The translations under genes and the position numbers were made by a program. A DNA stretch of 64,000 bases. It comes from Arthrobacter luteolus NBRC 107841 (GTDB taxonomy: Bacteria; Actinomycetota; Actinomycetes; Actinomycetales; Micrococcaceae). The stretch covers positions 372,001 through 436,000 of the forward strand of contig NZ_BCQM01000001.1 of NCBI RefSeq assembly GCF_001552075.1, in the 5' to 3' direction. The notes under the pieces are model-generated. The model had not been told where the DNA came from. It was given only the letters and a program-made list of their open reading frames with translations, and did no database searches. This document shows, piece after piece, positions 11,112 to 20,494 of this stretch (position 1 is the first letter of the stretch; every line of letters starts with the position of its first letter).

Positions 11112-12120
11112 CAGTCCAGTCAGTGCCCTCCCCTCCGCTCTCACCGCCCAGCGCCGCCGTCCGGTCCGGACACTCTCCCCCCGCTTCTGGATCATCCTGC
11201 TGTCGGTGGCGGCAGCTGTCCTGGTGGCCATTTTTATGACTATCGACCTGCGCGGGAACATCGGCTACGTGCTGCCCCGCCGCGCCATCAAGGTGGGATC
11301 GATGATCCTGGTGGCCTACGCCGTCGGCGTCTCCACCGTGCTGTTCCAGACCGTGACCGCCAACCGGATCCTGACGCCGTCGATCATGGGCTTTGACGCC
11401 CTCTATGTGCTCATCCAGACCGTCCTGGTCTTTACCTTCGGCGGCGGACTGGTCCTGTCCATGTCGGAACCGCTGCGCTACGGCATGGAAGTCGCCCTGA
11501 TGGTGGGTTTCTCCTTCCTGCTCTACCGCTGGCTCTTTACCGGGGGCGGGAAATCACTGCACCTGATGCTGCTGGTCGGCATTGTGCTGGGCACCCTGTT
11601 CCGCGGCGTCTCCTCGCTGCTGCAGCGGCTGATCGAGCCGAGCGAGTTCATCATCCTGCAGGACCTGTTCTTCGCCAGCTTCAACAACGTTGACGGCGCC
11701 CTGCTGGGCTACTCACTGATCGCCGCGGCGGTCGTGAGCATTCCGGCTTGGCGGCTGCGCCACCAGCTGGATGTGCTGTCCCTGGGCCGGGAAACCTCAA
11801 TCAACCTGGGGGTGGAGCACAAGCGGGTGGTGACCATCGTCCTCGTCATCTGTTCGGTGCTGGTGGCCGTCTCGACCGCCCTGGTGGGACCGGTGACCTT
11901 CTTCGGGCTGCTGGTGGCGTCTCTGGCCTACCAGCTCTGTTCCCACTTCAAGCACGCGGCTGTGGTCCCGATCGCCGTCCTGCTCGGCATCATCGCCCTG
12001 GTGGGCGGGCAGCTGGTCCTGGAACGCATCTTCGCGTTCGACACGGCCCTGAGCATTGTTATCGAATTCGTCGGCGGGATCGTCTTCCTGATCCTGCTCC
12101 TGAAAGGCTCCGTCAAATGA
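11104..12120 (+). CDS. Iron-siderophore ABC transporter permease (FecCD/YclO-like)
   Basis: 338 residues beginning with GTG at 11104, inside the end of the previous gene, which indicates translational coupling. It has a basic N tail (about 1-30) and then about nine membrane segments. ILTPSIMGFDALYVLIQT and GPVTFFGLLVASLAYQL are typical of the second permease of YclNOPQ-type importers. It pairs with the product of the preceding gene. Its stop overlaps the ATPase start (ATGA). Confidence 0.92.
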   Translation: MPSSPVSALPSALTAQRRRPVRTLSPRFWIILLSVAAAVLVAIFMTIDLRGNIGYVLPRRAIKVGSMILVAYAVGVSTVLFQTVTANRILTPSIMGFDALYVLIQTVLVFTFGGGLVLSMSEPLRYGMEVALMVGFSFLLYRWLFTGGGKSLHLMLLVGIVLGTLFRGVSSLLQRLIEPSEFIILQDLFFASFNNVDGALLGYSLIAAAVVSIPAWRLRHQLDVLSLGRETSINLGVEHKRVVTIVLVICSVLVAVSTALVGPVTFFGLLVASLAYQLCSHFKHAAVVPIAVLLGIIALVGGQLVLERIFAFDTALSIVIEFVGGIVFLILLLKGSVK

Positions 12121-12875
12121 TCCAGGTCACCGGCGTCACCAAGACGTACGCGAACACCGCCGTGGTGGATGAGGTGAGCTGCCACATCAAGGAAGGCGGC
12201 GTCACCTCAATCATCGGCCCCAACGGTGCCGGCAAGTCCACCCTGCTGTCCATGATTGCCCGGCTGCTTCCTGCCGATTCCGGCACTGTGACCGTGGACG
12301 GACTGGACGTTGTCCGCACCCCCGGCAAGGACCTGGCCCGGAAGATGGCGATCCTGCGGCAGGACAACCACCTGACCGTCCGCCTGACCGTCCGGGACCT
12401 CGTCGGCTTCGGCCGGTATCCGCACAATGGCGGACGCCCGACGGCGCAGTGCCGGGAGAAGATCGAACAGGCCATGGCGTTCCTTGACCTGACCGCCCTG
12501 GCGGACCGCTTTGTGGACGAGCTCTCCGGCGGCCAGCGGCAGCGGGCCTTCATCGCCATGGTGCTGGCGCAGGACACCGACTACCTGCTGCTGGATGAAC
12601 CGCTGAACAACCTGGACATGAAGCACTCCGTGGAGATGATGCGGCTGCTCCGGCGGCTCACGGACGAACTCGGCAAGACGGTGGTCCTGGTCATCCATGA
12701 CATCAACTTCGCGTCCTGCTACTCCGACGACATCATTGCGATGGCCGACGGCAAGCTGCTCCACCAGGGACCGCCGTCGATGATCATGCAGCCGGAGGTC
12801 CTGAAGGACATCTACGAGATCGATATCCGCATCGAGGAGATCGAGGGCAACCGGATCGGCGTGTACTTCGCCTGA
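12117..12875 (+). CDS. Iron-siderophore ABC transporter ATPase
   Basis: 252 residues from the ATG at 12117 (4-base overlap with the permease stop). Motifs in order: Walker A GPNGAGKS (about 34-41), Q-loop LRQDN, signature LSGGQRQR, Walker B YLLLDEPLNNLD, and switch His in VLVIHDINFA. It powers import of the ferric siderophore. Last gene of the operon. The following gene is convergent with only 32 bases between them. Confidence 0.95.
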   Translation: MIQVTGVTKTYANTAVVDEVSCHIKEGGVTSIIGPNGAGKSTLLSMIARLLPADSGTVTVDGLDVVRTPGKDLARKMAILRQDNHLTVRLTVRDLVGFGRYPHNGGRPTAQCREKIEQAMAFLDLTALADRFVDELSGGQRQRAFIAMVLAQDTDYLLLDEPLNNLDMKHSVEMMRLLRRLTDELGKTVVLVIHDINFASCYSDDIIAMADGKLLHQGPPSMIMQPEVLKDIYEIDIRIEEIEGNRIGVYFA

Positions 12876-12907
12876 GGTGGCTGCTTGGTCCCGGGTCTGA
12901 GCCGGGT

Positions 12908-14065
12908 TCAGGCGCCGGACTCCCGTGCCCGGGCAAGCCGGAGCACGGCCTCTTCCAGGACCTCGGGCGCGCAGCCAAAATTCAGCCGCACATGGCCGTC
13001 ACCGGCCGTGCCGAACTTGAGCCCCGGTTCCACCGCGACCCGGGCCTTGTCCAGGGCGACCGCGGCCGGGTCCTCGCCCCAGCCCAGGGCGCGCAGATCC
13101 AGCCAGGCCAAATAGCCGGCGTCGGGCATCCGGTACTTGACCCCGGGCAGTTCTGCGGACAGCAACTCGCCCAGAAGGCGGCGGTTGCCATCCAGCATTT
13201 TCAGGACACCATCCAGCCACTCCTCCCCCTCCGCGAAAGCGGCGGCTGTGCCGTGCAGTCCGAGGATACTGGTCCGGAAGCCGGTTCCAGCTGGCATGCC
13301 GTCCAGAAGCAGTTGCATGGCGGGATCCCCCGCCACCACGATGGCGCACTTGGCACCGGCGATGTTCCAGCCCTTGCTGGCCGCGGTCACGCAGACCCCG
13401 TGGGCACGGGCCTCCTCCGAGACCGCCAGGAACGGCGTGAAGTCAGCAGCCGAATAAACCAGTGGTGCGTGGATCTCGTCGCTGACCACGGTTACGCCGT
13501 AGCGGTGCGCCAGCCGGGCAACCTCGGCGAGCGCCTCGCGGGTGTGGATCAGACCCAGCGGATTGTGCGGGTTGCACAGCAGCAGCGCCTGGGCGCCGCC
13601 AGCGAAGGCCGCCTCAAGTCCGGCCAGGTCCAGGGACCAACTGGCGCCGTCGTCCAGCAGCGGCACCTCCTTGACAGTCCCGCCCGCCTCGACGGGCAGC
13701 TGGAAGAACGGTGCGTAGACCGGCGGGGTGATCACCACCTGGGCGCCGGGGGAAATGGCCTGCCGCAGGGCTTCCACGATGCCGACGCTGACATCCGTGG
13801 TGGTGCGGATGCGCGCGGGGTCTACGTCCCAGCCCCAGCGCCGCTGCGCGAACCCGGCAAACGCCGGTGCCAGCGGACCCGGACCCGCAACGTACCCGAC
13901 GTCGGACGCTTCAATCCGCTCAATCATTGCCCGCGCAACCGCGGGAGCGAGCGGATAATCCATTTCCGCCACGAACAGCGGCAGGACATCCTGCGGGTGG
14001 GTACACCACTTGACGCTGGTGCGCCGGCGCAGTTCGTCGAGGGGATCTACGGCCATCTCAGTCAT
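12908..14065 (-). CDS. PatB/MalY-type PLP-dependent C-S lyase / aminotransferase
   Basis: 385 residues from ATG at 14065. A longer frame reaches 14119, but TTGGAAGAC lies right before 14065. It is a fold-type I PLP enzyme: LPLFVAEMDYPLAP near the N terminus is typical of the MalY/PatB subfamily, NPHNPLG binds cofactor and substrate, SDEIHAPLV carries the PLP-contacting Asp, and SKGWNIAGAKC holds the Schiff-base Lys. Members cleave cystathionine or cysteine conjugates, or transaminate. The exact substrate is not evident. It is divergent from the methyltransferase gene, sharing a 100-base gap. Confidence 0.87.
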   Translation of the reverse strand: MTEMAVDPLDELRRRTSVKWCTHPQDVLPLFVAEMDYPLAPAVARAMIERIEASDVGYVAGPGPLAPAFAGFAQRRWGWDVDPARIRTTTDVSVGIVEALRQAISPGAQVVITPPVYAPFFQLPVEAGGTVKEVPLLDDGASWSLDLAGLEAAFAGGAQALLLCNPHNPLGLIHTREALAEVARLAHRYGVTVVSDEIHAPLVYSAADFTPFLAVSEEARAHGVCVTAASKGWNIAGAKCAIVVAGDPAMQLLLDGMPAGTGFRTSILGLHGTAAAFAEGEEWLDGVLKMLDGNRRLLGELLSAELPGVKYRMPDAGYLAWLDLRALGWGEDPAAVALDKARVAVEPGLKFGTAGDGHVRLNFGCAPEVLEEAVLRLARARESGA

Positions 14066-14165
14066 GTCTTCCAATTTACAAGGAACCTGTCTGCCTGCCT
14101 GATTCCGGTGGCAGGCCAACGACGGGGAGAACAGCTATCCCGGCGGAAGAACTAGGCTTGTTAGC

Positions 14166-15386
14166 ATGCCCGATACTTCCCTTGCCCATGTCCTGACCCC
14201 CGAGGGCTGGGCCCTGCTGAACTCGCTTGGCCCGTACCTGGAGTCCGAGTCGCTGAAGCTGAACACCGATCTTCGCAAAGCCGGGCACTCCCCCGAACTC
14301 GTTGCCGCCGTCCTGACCCAGGCGAAGCTGCGGATGAAGGCCCGGGCGAAGTTCGGTCCGTTCGCCGAACATATGCTGTTCACCCCGGCCGGCCTGGAGC
14401 AGGCCACCCGGCTGAACGTCGCGGCCCTGCACGCCCAGCGGTTCCAGGAGGCCGGGCTGGTGAAGGTCGCGGACCTCGGCTGCGGCATCGGCGCGGATTC
14501 CCTGGCGCTGGCCACACTGGACCGGCAGGTCACCGCCGTCGAACTCGATGAGATCACCGCCGCCGTCGCCACCATCAACCTCATGCCCTGGCCCGAAGCC
14601 ACCGTGGTCCAGGGAGATGCCGAGAGTTTTGACCTGACCGGGTTCGACGGCGTCTGGCTGGATCCGGCGCGGCGGACGACGTCGACGTCGGGCACCTCCC
14701 GCATCTTCGATCCGGAAGCATTTTCGCCGCCACTGTCTTTCGTGGAGTCCCTTGCCGACGGCGGGATGCCCGTGGGAGTGAAGCTGGGGCCGGGAATTCC
14801 GCATGAGTCAGTCCCGGCGAACTGCGAGGCCCAGTGGGTCTCCGTCGCCGGCGACGTCACCGAGGCAACCCTCTGGTTCAACGCGCTGCGCCGCCCCGGG
14901 ATCCGGCGGGCCGCCCTGGTGATCGGGCCGGCCGGAGCTGCTGAGCTGACCTCGCATGAGGACTACGTCCCCGGTGCCCAGGACGTCCGCACGGGCCCGG
15001 CCGAGGGATACCTCTATGAGCCCGACGGCGCAGTCATCCGCGCGGGCCTGGTCGCCGACGTCGCACGCACCCTGGGCGGGCATCTGCTGGATCCGCAGAT
15101 CGCCTACATTGCCGGACCGGAGCTGCTGCAGACCCCGTTTGCCCGCGCGTACCGGATCCTGGAGGTCCGGCCGTACAACGTCAAGGCGCTCAAGGCCTGG
15201 GTGCGGGCCAACGGCATCGGCGTGCTGGACATCAAGAAGCGCGGCATGTCTGTGACTCCGGAGGAACTGCGCAAGCAGCTGCTCACCGGCTCCGGCAAGG
15301 GCCCGAACAAGGCCACCCTGGTGCTCACCCGGATCGGCGAGGACCGCGTCGCGATCGTCGTCGAGCCGGTGGCCGCCGTCGAATAG
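14166..15386 (+). CDS. Class I SAM-dependent methyltransferase with THUMP-like C-terminal domain
   Basis: 406 residues. A helical N segment (1-95) is followed by a Rossmann methyltransferase core with SAM motif VADLGCGIGADSLA (101-114), acidic post-motif VELDE, and LDPARR in the catalytic motif position. The C-terminal region has EVRPYNVKALKAWVRANGIGVLDIKKRG, which corresponds to the THUMP-like domain often attached to this family. An RNA substrate is implied by that domain, but the modified base is unknown. No operon partner is apparent. Confidence 0.8.
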   Translation: MPDTSLAHVLTPEGWALLNSLGPYLESESLKLNTDLRKAGHSPELVAAVLTQAKLRMKARAKFGPFAEHMLFTPAGLEQATRLNVAALHAQRFQEAGLVKVADLGCGIGADSLALATLDRQVTAVELDEITAAVATINLMPWPEATVVQGDAESFDLTGFDGVWLDPARRTTSTSGTSRIFDPEAFSPPLSFVESLADGGMPVGVKLGPGIPHESVPANCEAQWVSVAGDVTEATLWFNALRRPGIRRAALVIGPAGAAELTSHEDYVPGAQDVRTGPAEGYLYEPDGAVIRAGLVADVARTLGGHLLDPQIAYIAGPELLQTPFARAYRILEVRPYNVKALKAWVRANGIGVLDIKKRGMSVTPEELRKQLLTGSGKGPNKATLVLTRIGEDRVAIVVEPVAAVE

Positions 15387-15416
15387 CCGGCGGCGGCTGG
15401 CAGCAGCTGCGAACCG

Positions 15417-16229
15417 CTAGCTCCGGGAGAACTCACTGGCTGCACGGACCTGTTCCGGCGTGGGCCGCACCCCGGTGTACAGGACAAACTGCTCCTCGGC
15501 CTGGATCGCGATGACCTCGGCGCCCGTGATGACGTGTTTGCCCGCGGCGCGGGCAGCCTGGATCAGCGGGGTTTCCGAGGGGAGCGCGACGACGTCGAAC
15601 ACCGTCCGCGCGGCGGCAACCGTTCCGCCGGAAAAGGACTGGACATGCGCATCGGCTCCGGCCATACCGAGCGGAGTCACGTTGATCAGCAGATCCGCCG
15701 TCGCCGTTCCGGGTTCGGCCCGCCAGTCGAAATCGTAAAGATCCGCCAGCGCCCGGCCGGTTCCCTCGTTCCGGGCGATGATGCAGACATCGGAGAATCC
15801 GGCGTCGCGGAGGGCAGCAGCCACCGCTTTCGCCATTCCGCCGGAGCCGCGCAGCAGCACCGAGCTGGCCGGTGAGACTGCATGGTCGGCCAGCAGCCGG
15901 GCGATGGCCAGGTAGTCGGTGTTGTAGGCGGTGAGGACGCCGGCGTCGTTCACGATGGTGTTCACGGAGTCGATGGCCGCGGCAGAGGCATCCATCCGGT
16001 CCACCAGTGCGATGACCTCTTCCTTGTACGGCATCGACACTGCCGCGCCGCGGATCGGCAGGCCGCGCACCCCGGCGATCGCCTGTGCCAGGTCCGCCGG
16101 CGCAAAAGCCTTGTAGATGTAGTTCAGGCCCAGCTGTTCATAAAGATAGTTGTGGAACCGGGTACCGATATTGCTCGGCCGGGCGGCCAGTGAGATGCAC
16201 AGGACCATGTCTTTGTTGAGGATGGGCAT
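15417..16229 (-). CDS. Shikimate dehydrogenase-like protein (SDH-L, HI0607 type)
   Basis: 270 residues from ATG at 16229. The frame is open further upstream, but family resemblance starts at LNKDMVLCISLAARPSNIG. It has the shikimate dehydrogenase fold: the catalytic pair Lys69 (SMPYKEE) and Asp105 (YNTDYLA), and NADP motif GSGGMAKA (128-135). The substrate pocket differs from AroE: the usual S-x-S block is replaced by ARPSNIGTRFHN. This pattern matches the SDH-L subgroup represented by Haemophilus HI0607, which has weak activity on shikimate and no firmly known role. It is divergent from the carboxylate-amine ligase. Confidence 0.85.
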   Translation of the reverse strand: MPILNKDMVLCISLAARPSNIGTRFHNYLYEQLGLNYIYKAFAPADLAQAIAGVRGLPIRGAAVSMPYKEEVIALVDRMDASAAAIDSVNTIVNDAGVLTAYNTDYLAIARLLADHAVSPASSVLLRGSGGMAKAVAAALRDAGFSDVCIIARNEGTGRALADLYDFDWRAEPGTATADLLINVTPLGMAGADAHVQSFSGGTVAAARTVFDVVALPSETPLIQAARAAGKHVITGAEVIAIQAEEQFVLYTGVRPTPEQVRAASEFSRS

Positions 16230-16375
16230 CTGATCATTATTGCCTGCAGCGGTTGGAGAAGGAGGTTTGGCAGCGGAACAAAGCAGGCTTTCCTGCGGGC
16301 TAGGATTGGATCGGCTCTTAGAACGCAACGGTGCGGACCGGAGACATCCATTCGAGACGCACAGCAGGAGACGTA

Positions 16376-17524
16376 TTGAACATTGAGTTTGCAGCTTCAC
16401 CGCAGTCGACCCTGGGGGTTGAGTGGGAACTGGCCCTGGTAGACCGGGAGTCCGGGGAGCTTCTCTCAGTAGCTGACCAGGTCCTGCGCGCAGTCAACGC
16501 CGCTGACCCGGAGCTCAGCGCGGACGAAGAACACCCGCACATCAAGCAGGAGCTGCTCGAAAACACGGTGGAACTGGTCACCGGCATCTGCACCACCGTG
16601 GCCGAGGCAAAAGCCGATCTGGCCCGCTCCATGGCCGCTGTCCGCCGGGTTACCGATGGGATGGGCGTTGAATTGTTCTGCGCCGGCACCCATCCCTTTG
16701 CCGTACCGCGCTCCCAGCCCGTGACGGACAAGGAACGCTACGCGAAACTGATCGACCGCACCCAGTGGTGGGGGCAGCAGATGCTCATCTACGGTGTGCA
16801 CGTCCACGTGGGCCTGGATTCACGGGACAAAGTCCTGCCGGTGCTCGACGGCCTGGTGAACTACTTCCCGCATTTCCAGGCGCTCTCCGCCTCATCCCCG
16901 TTCTGGTCCGGGGATGACACCGGGTACGCCTCACAGCGGGCGCTGATGTTCCAGCAGCTGCCGACCGCGGGGCTTCCCTTCCAGTTCCGGTCCTGGGGCG
17001 AATACGAGTCCTACGTGCAGGACATGTTCACCACCGGTGTGATCGATTCGATCAGTGAAATCCGCTGGGATATCCGCCCGGTGCCCGCCCTCGGAACCAT
17101 CGAGCTGCGGGTCTGCGACGGGCTGTCCACCTCCACCGACATCGGGGCCATCGCGGCCCTGACCCAGTGCCTGGTGGACGAGTTCTCCACCATCCTGGAC
17201 AACGGCGGAACCATTCCCACCATGCCGCCGTGGCACGTACAGGAAAACAAGTGGCGGGCCGCCCGCTACGGGCTCGACGCGATCATCATCCTGGACGCCG
17301 CCGGCAACGAAAAGCTGGTCACCGAGCACCTGCTCGAAGACGTCCTGCCGCGCCTGGCCCCGGTTGCGGAAAAGCTCGGCTGCACCGCTGAACTGGCAGA
17401 CGTTGCCGGCATCATTGAACGCGGCGCCGGATACCAGCGCCAGCGCCGGGTTGCCGCGGAAAACAACGGCGACCTGCGCGCCGTCGTGCTGGACGGCGTC
17501 CAGCAGCTCCGCGAAGGGCTCTAA
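16376..17524 (+). CDS. YbdK-family carboxylate-amine ligase (glutamate-cysteine ligase type 2-like)
   Basis: 382 residues from TTG at 16376, selected because CAGGAGA lies 5 bases upstream and the conserved LGVEWELALVD follows. Further GCS2 blocks are HPHIKQELLENTVEL, GTHPFA, VHVHVGLDSRDKVL and EIRWDIRPVPALGTIELRVCD. These ATP-grasp-independent ligases couple glutamate-like carboxylates to amines. Some make gamma-glutamylcysteine weakly, but the in vivo product is often unknown in actinobacteria, which use mycothiol. It has no operon partner. It converges with tsaD. Confidence 0.88.
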   Translation: MNIEFAASPQSTLGVEWELALVDRESGELLSVADQVLRAVNAADPELSADEEHPHIKQELLENTVELVTGICTTVAEAKADLARSMAAVRRVTDGMGVELFCAGTHPFAVPRSQPVTDKERYAKLIDRTQWWGQQMLIYGVHVHVGLDSRDKVLPVLDGLVNYFPHFQALSASSPFWSGDDTGYASQRALMFQQLPTAGLPFQFRSWGEYESYVQDMFTTGVIDSISEIRWDIRPVPALGTIELRVCDGLSTSTDIGAIAALTQCLVDEFSTILDNGGTIPTMPPWHVQENKWRAARYGLDAIIILDAAGNEKLVTEHLLEDVLPRLAPVAEKLGCTAELADVAGIIERGAGYQRQRRVAAENNGDLRAVVLDGVQQLREGL

Positions 17525-17563
17525 CCCCGCGTTTCTGCCCTGCCGCCAAGCCGGCCGGCGCTG

Positions 17564-17583
17564 CCCGGGGAAGGAACCCCGGG
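17564..17583. terminator. GC hairpin between convergent genes
   Basis: CCCGGGG (17564-17570) and CCCCGGG (17577-17583) around a 6-base loop, with GCGC repeats outside. It lies in the 65 bases between the ligase gene and tsaD and could end both. There is no T-run. Confidence 0.45.
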
Positions 17584-17589
17584 ACGGCG

Positions 17590-18663
17590 CTAGGCCGACA
17601 GATGGATACTGGTGACCGGCTGCGACGGATCGGGTGTGAATCCCACGCCGGAGGGTTCGCCGCCGGCCATCACCACCTGCGCTCCGAGCGCGGCCACCAT
17701 GGCCCCGTTGTCGGTGCACAGGCGGATCGGCGGTACCCGCAGGGTGATTCCGGCCGCCGCGCAGCGTTCTGCGGTCAGCTCCCGGAGCCGCGAGTTCGCC
17801 GCCACTCCCCCGCCAAGCAGCAGGTTGGTGATCCCGTGTTCGGTGCAGGCCAGCACGGCCTTTGCGGTGATCACGTCCACCACGGCCTCCTGGAAGGACG
17901 CCGCGATGTCCGCGACCGGCGGTTCCTGCCCGGCGGCTTCGTACTGCTCCACGCAGCGGGCGACGGCGGTCTTCAGCCCGGAGAAGGACCAGTCATAGCG
18001 GTGCGGGCCGGGGGCCTCGGCGCTGCCCATGTACTTGGGCTGGGTGAGCCCGCGCGGGAAGCGGATCGCCTTCGGATTCCCCTCCCGGGCCAGCCTGTCG
18101 ATCGCCGGGCCTCCGGGATAACCCAGGCCCAGGATGCGGGCCACCTTGTCATACGCCTCGCCCGCGGCGTCGTCGATGGTGGAGCCCAGCAGTTCGACGT
18201 CGGAGGTCAGTGTCTTGACCCGCAGGATTTCGGTGTGGCCGCCGGAGACGAGCAGCGCGCCGAGGTTCTCCGGGAGGTCACCGCCGTCGAGCACCCCCAC
18301 CCCCACATGGGCGACCAGGTGATTGATCGCGTACAGCGGCTTGCCGGTGGCAACGGCGAGGGCCTTCGCCGCGCACACTCCAACCATCAGGGCACCGGCG
18401 AGACCGGGCCCGGAGGTGACGGCAATGGCGTCGATGTCTTCGAGCGCCACACCGGCCTCGTCCAGGGCCTGCCGGAGCGTGGGAACGAAGGCATCCAGGT
18501 GGGCGCGGGACGCGATCTCCGGGATCACACCGCCAAACCGGACGTGCTCCTCCATGGAGGAGGAGACGGCGTTGGCCAGCAGGGTGGTTCCGCGGACAAT
18601 TCCGACGCCGGTTTCGTCACAGGATGATTCGATGCCAAGCACCAGGGGTTCGGTGCGGTTCAT
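17590..18663 (-). CDS. tsaD: tRNA t6A37 threonylcarbamoyltransferase subunit TsaD
   Basis: 357 residues of the Kae1/TsaD (YgjD, Gcp) family. [15 protein letters not shown] opens the ASKHA fold, the metal site lies in INHLVAHV, and LLVSGGHTE and [14 protein letters not shown] bind nucleotide. It transfers the threonylcarbamoyl group onto A37 of ANN-decoding tRNAs, working with TsaB and TsaE, both encoded just upstream. It abuts rimI with no gap. Last gene of the alr-tsaE-tsaB-rimI-tsaD unit. Confidence 0.97.
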   Translation of the reverse strand: MNRTEPLVLGIESSCDETGVGIVRGTTLLANAVSSSMEEHVRFGGVIPEIASRAHLDAFVPTLRQALDEAGVALEDIDAIAVTSGPGLAGALMVGVCAAKALAVATGKPLYAINHLVAHVGVGVLDGGDLPENLGALLVSGGHTEILRVKTLTSDVELLGSTIDDAAGEAYDKVARILGLGYPGGPAIDRLAREGNPKAIRFPRGLTQPKYMGSAEAPGPHRYDWSFSGLKTAVARCVEQYEAAGQEPPVADIAASFQEAVVDVITAKAVLACTEHGITNLLLGGGVAANSRLRELTAERCAAAGITLRVPPIRLCTDNGAMVAALGAQVVMAGGEPSGVGFTPDPSQPVTSIHLSA

Positions 18664-19185
18664 TTACGCTTCCTTCGGAGTGGGGGCGGTACGCTGCGGG
18701 CTGCCCTGCCAGGCCGAGAGGTCCAGGCGCATGATCAGGGCGTCCGCGCCGTCGCGGTAGTAGCGCGGCCGGAGGTGGATCTGTTCGAAACCGAACCAGC
18801 GGTAGAGGCGCTGGGCCCGGGGATTATCCGCGCGGACCTCGAGCAGGACGTCATCGGCGCCGCGCTCCTTGGCCTCATCGATCAGCACGGCGAGCAGCCG
18901 GGAGCCAATGCCGGCGCCTTCCTGTGCCGCCGAGACGGCGATGGTCTGGACGTCGGCGATGGGCAGCACACACATCAGCCCGGCGTACCCCGCCACGCTG
19001 CCGTCCGGCTGCACAGCCACGTAATAGGAACGGGTGTCCGTCTGGCCGAGCTCGTCGTAGAACATCTGCGTGGGCCACGCGTCGACCGGGAACATGGCTT
19101 TTTCCAGGGCGTCCACGGCCGGAATGTCGGCCTCGGTCATCGGCCGGATGCTGACCGGCGGGGTCTTCTCCTGCTGGGTGCTCAC
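18664..19185 (-). CDS. rimI: Ribosomal protein S18 N-terminal alanine acetyltransferase RimI
   Basis: 173-residue GNAT fold: IRPMTEADIPAV at the start, the acetyl-CoA loop in QEGAGIGSRLL, and LEVRADNPRAQRLYRWFGF, which is characteristic of RimI. It acetylates protein N termini, classically S18. Start is GTG at 19185 overlapping the tsaB stop (GTGA), so it is coupled. Its place between tsaB and tsaD is the conserved actinobacterial order. Confidence 0.92.
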   Translation of the reverse strand: MSTQQEKTPPVSIRPMTEADIPAVDALEKAMFPVDAWPTQMFYDELGQTDTRSYYVAVQPDGSVAGYAGLMCVLPIADVQTIAVSAAQEGAGIGSRLLAVLIDEAKERGADDVLLEVRADNPRAQRLYRWFGFEQIHLRPRYYRDGADALIMRLDLSAWQGSPQRTAPTPKEA

Positions 19186-19859
19186 AGGGCCCGCTTCCGG
19201 GGCCCGGGTACCTTGGCGTCGGATTCCCGCAGGTAGAGCGGTGCACTGTCCAGCAGTTCCAGCCCGCGGACCAGGCGCACGACGGCGGTGCGGCCCAGGG
19301 CCTCAGCCGTCGGCTGGGCAGCGGCGAAGTCCTGCACGGGACGCAGGATATCCGGATACAGGCCGGCGCCCGCGCCGTACGCGGGCAGGTCCGGGACTTC
19401 GGCAGGCGAGGTGACGTGCGGTCCGTCCAGCAGTTCCGGGGTGCCGCCGGTGCTGCGGTAGTGCGCCCAGTAGACTTCCTTGCGCCGCGCGTCCGTGGCG
19501 ACAACAAATTCGTCCACTCCGGCCCGCCAGGCGTCCAGGGCCGCGTCGAGGGCGATGGCGTCCAGGCTCATCACTCCGTGCAGCGGTTTGTTCCAAGCGA
19601 AAGCGAGGGTCCGGGCGGTGGCGATGCCGGAGCGCAGCCCTGTGAACGGGCCGGGGCCGACACCGACCACCAGTGCATCGATCTGCGTTCCGGTAACTCC
19701 GGCCTGCTGCAGCAGGTCCTGGATCCCCGGGGCAAGAACCTCGGCGTGGGAACGGGTGTCTGCGGTGGCGAAGGACGCCAGCGTCTCCCCTTCACCGGTT
19801 AGCAGTGCCGCACTGGCAATGGCGGAGGTATCGATGGCAAGGATGAGCACGGTGCCCAT
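19182..19859 (-). CDS. tsaB: tRNA t6A37 threonylcarbamoyladenosine biosynthesis protein TsaB
   Basis: 225 residues. LILAIDTSAIASAALL begins the ASKHA fold, and VGVGPGPFTGLRSGIATARTLAF is the TsaB hallmark. It acts as the scaffold partner of TsaD and does not itself hold the catalytic metal site. ATG at 19859 with AGGAA about 10 bases upstream; a GTG at 19850 is an alternative start. Separated from tsaE by 80 bases. Confidence 0.95.
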   Translation of the reverse strand: MGTVLILAIDTSAIASAALLTGEGETLASFATADTRSHAEVLAPGIQDLLQQAGVTGTQIDALVVGVGPGPFTGLRSGIATARTLAFAWNKPLHGVMSLDAIALDAALDAWRAGVDEFVVATDARRKEVYWAHYRSTGGTPELLDGPHVTSPAEVPDLPAYGAGAGLYPDILRPVQDFAAAQPTAEALGRTAVVRLVRGLELLDSAPLYLRESDAKVPGPRKRAL

Positions 19860-19939
19860 TTTACGCGGTTCCTTCGTCCCCTCCCGTCACGGCTGCCGCC
19901 GGGGGCCGGGAAGCAGCCCGTTCAGCGCTGCTGACGGCG

Positions 19940-20494
19940 TCAGAAACCGTCCAGCTGAGGAGCGGATGCCCAGCGCGGTCCAAACCCGGCCATGCGGATG
20001 GTGCGCTCCTCGGCGTCGTCCTCCGCGGAGAAGTCCGTGACCAGGCCGCCCTCAGGATCCGCCTGCCCGCCGGTGGCCCGCAGGAGGGTCACTTCGAGGC
20101 GGCTCTCGGCCAGGTGTTCCACCATGCCGCGGCCCCACTCCACCACCGTCACCGCACTGTCCATGGTGTTTTCCAGGTCAATGTCATCGATTTCCGCAGC
20201 TGATCCCAGCCGGTAGGCGTCAACGTGCACCAGGTCCGGCCCGCTTCCGAGGGCGGGATGGATTCGGACCAGGACAAAGGTCGGCGAAATGATGCCGGCC
20301 CGCACGCCGAGTCCTTCGCCGAGGCCCTGGGTGAACGTGGTTTTCCCGGCACCGAGTTCACCGGTGAGCAGCAGCAGGTCGCCCGGACGCAGGGCAGCTC
20401 CCAACTGCCGGGCGAGGCTCTGGGTTGCTGCCGCAGAGGCGGTGTGAAGTTCCAGTTCCCATACCGGTGTCTCTTCCGGCGCAGCGCCCGTCAT
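19940..20494 (-). CDS. tsaE: tRNA t6A37 biosynthesis ATPase TsaE
   Basis: 184 residues. P-loop LTGELGAGKTTFTQGLG (about residues 43-59), then SPTFVLVRIH, VHVDAYRL and the WGRGM block, all typical of TsaE (YjeE). It hydrolyses ATP to recycle the TsaBD complex. The C-terminal 35 residues are a non-conserved acidic tail. Start overlaps the alr stop (ATGA). Confidence 0.95.
   Translation of the reverse strand: MTGAAPEETPVWELELHTASAAATQSLARQLGAALRPGDLLLLTGELGAGKTTFTQGLGEGLGVRAGIISPTFVLVRIHPALGSGPDLVHVDAYRLGSAAEIDDIDLENTMDSAVTVVEWGRGMVEHLAESRLEVTLLRATGGQADPEGGLVTDFSAEDDAEERTIRMAGFGPRWASAPQLDGF

Noticed and set aside
8940-11261. Minus-strand open frame of 773 codons
   Set aside because: Antisense to the siderophore binding protein and permease genes; strongly biased to Asp, Gly, Gln and His with no domain.
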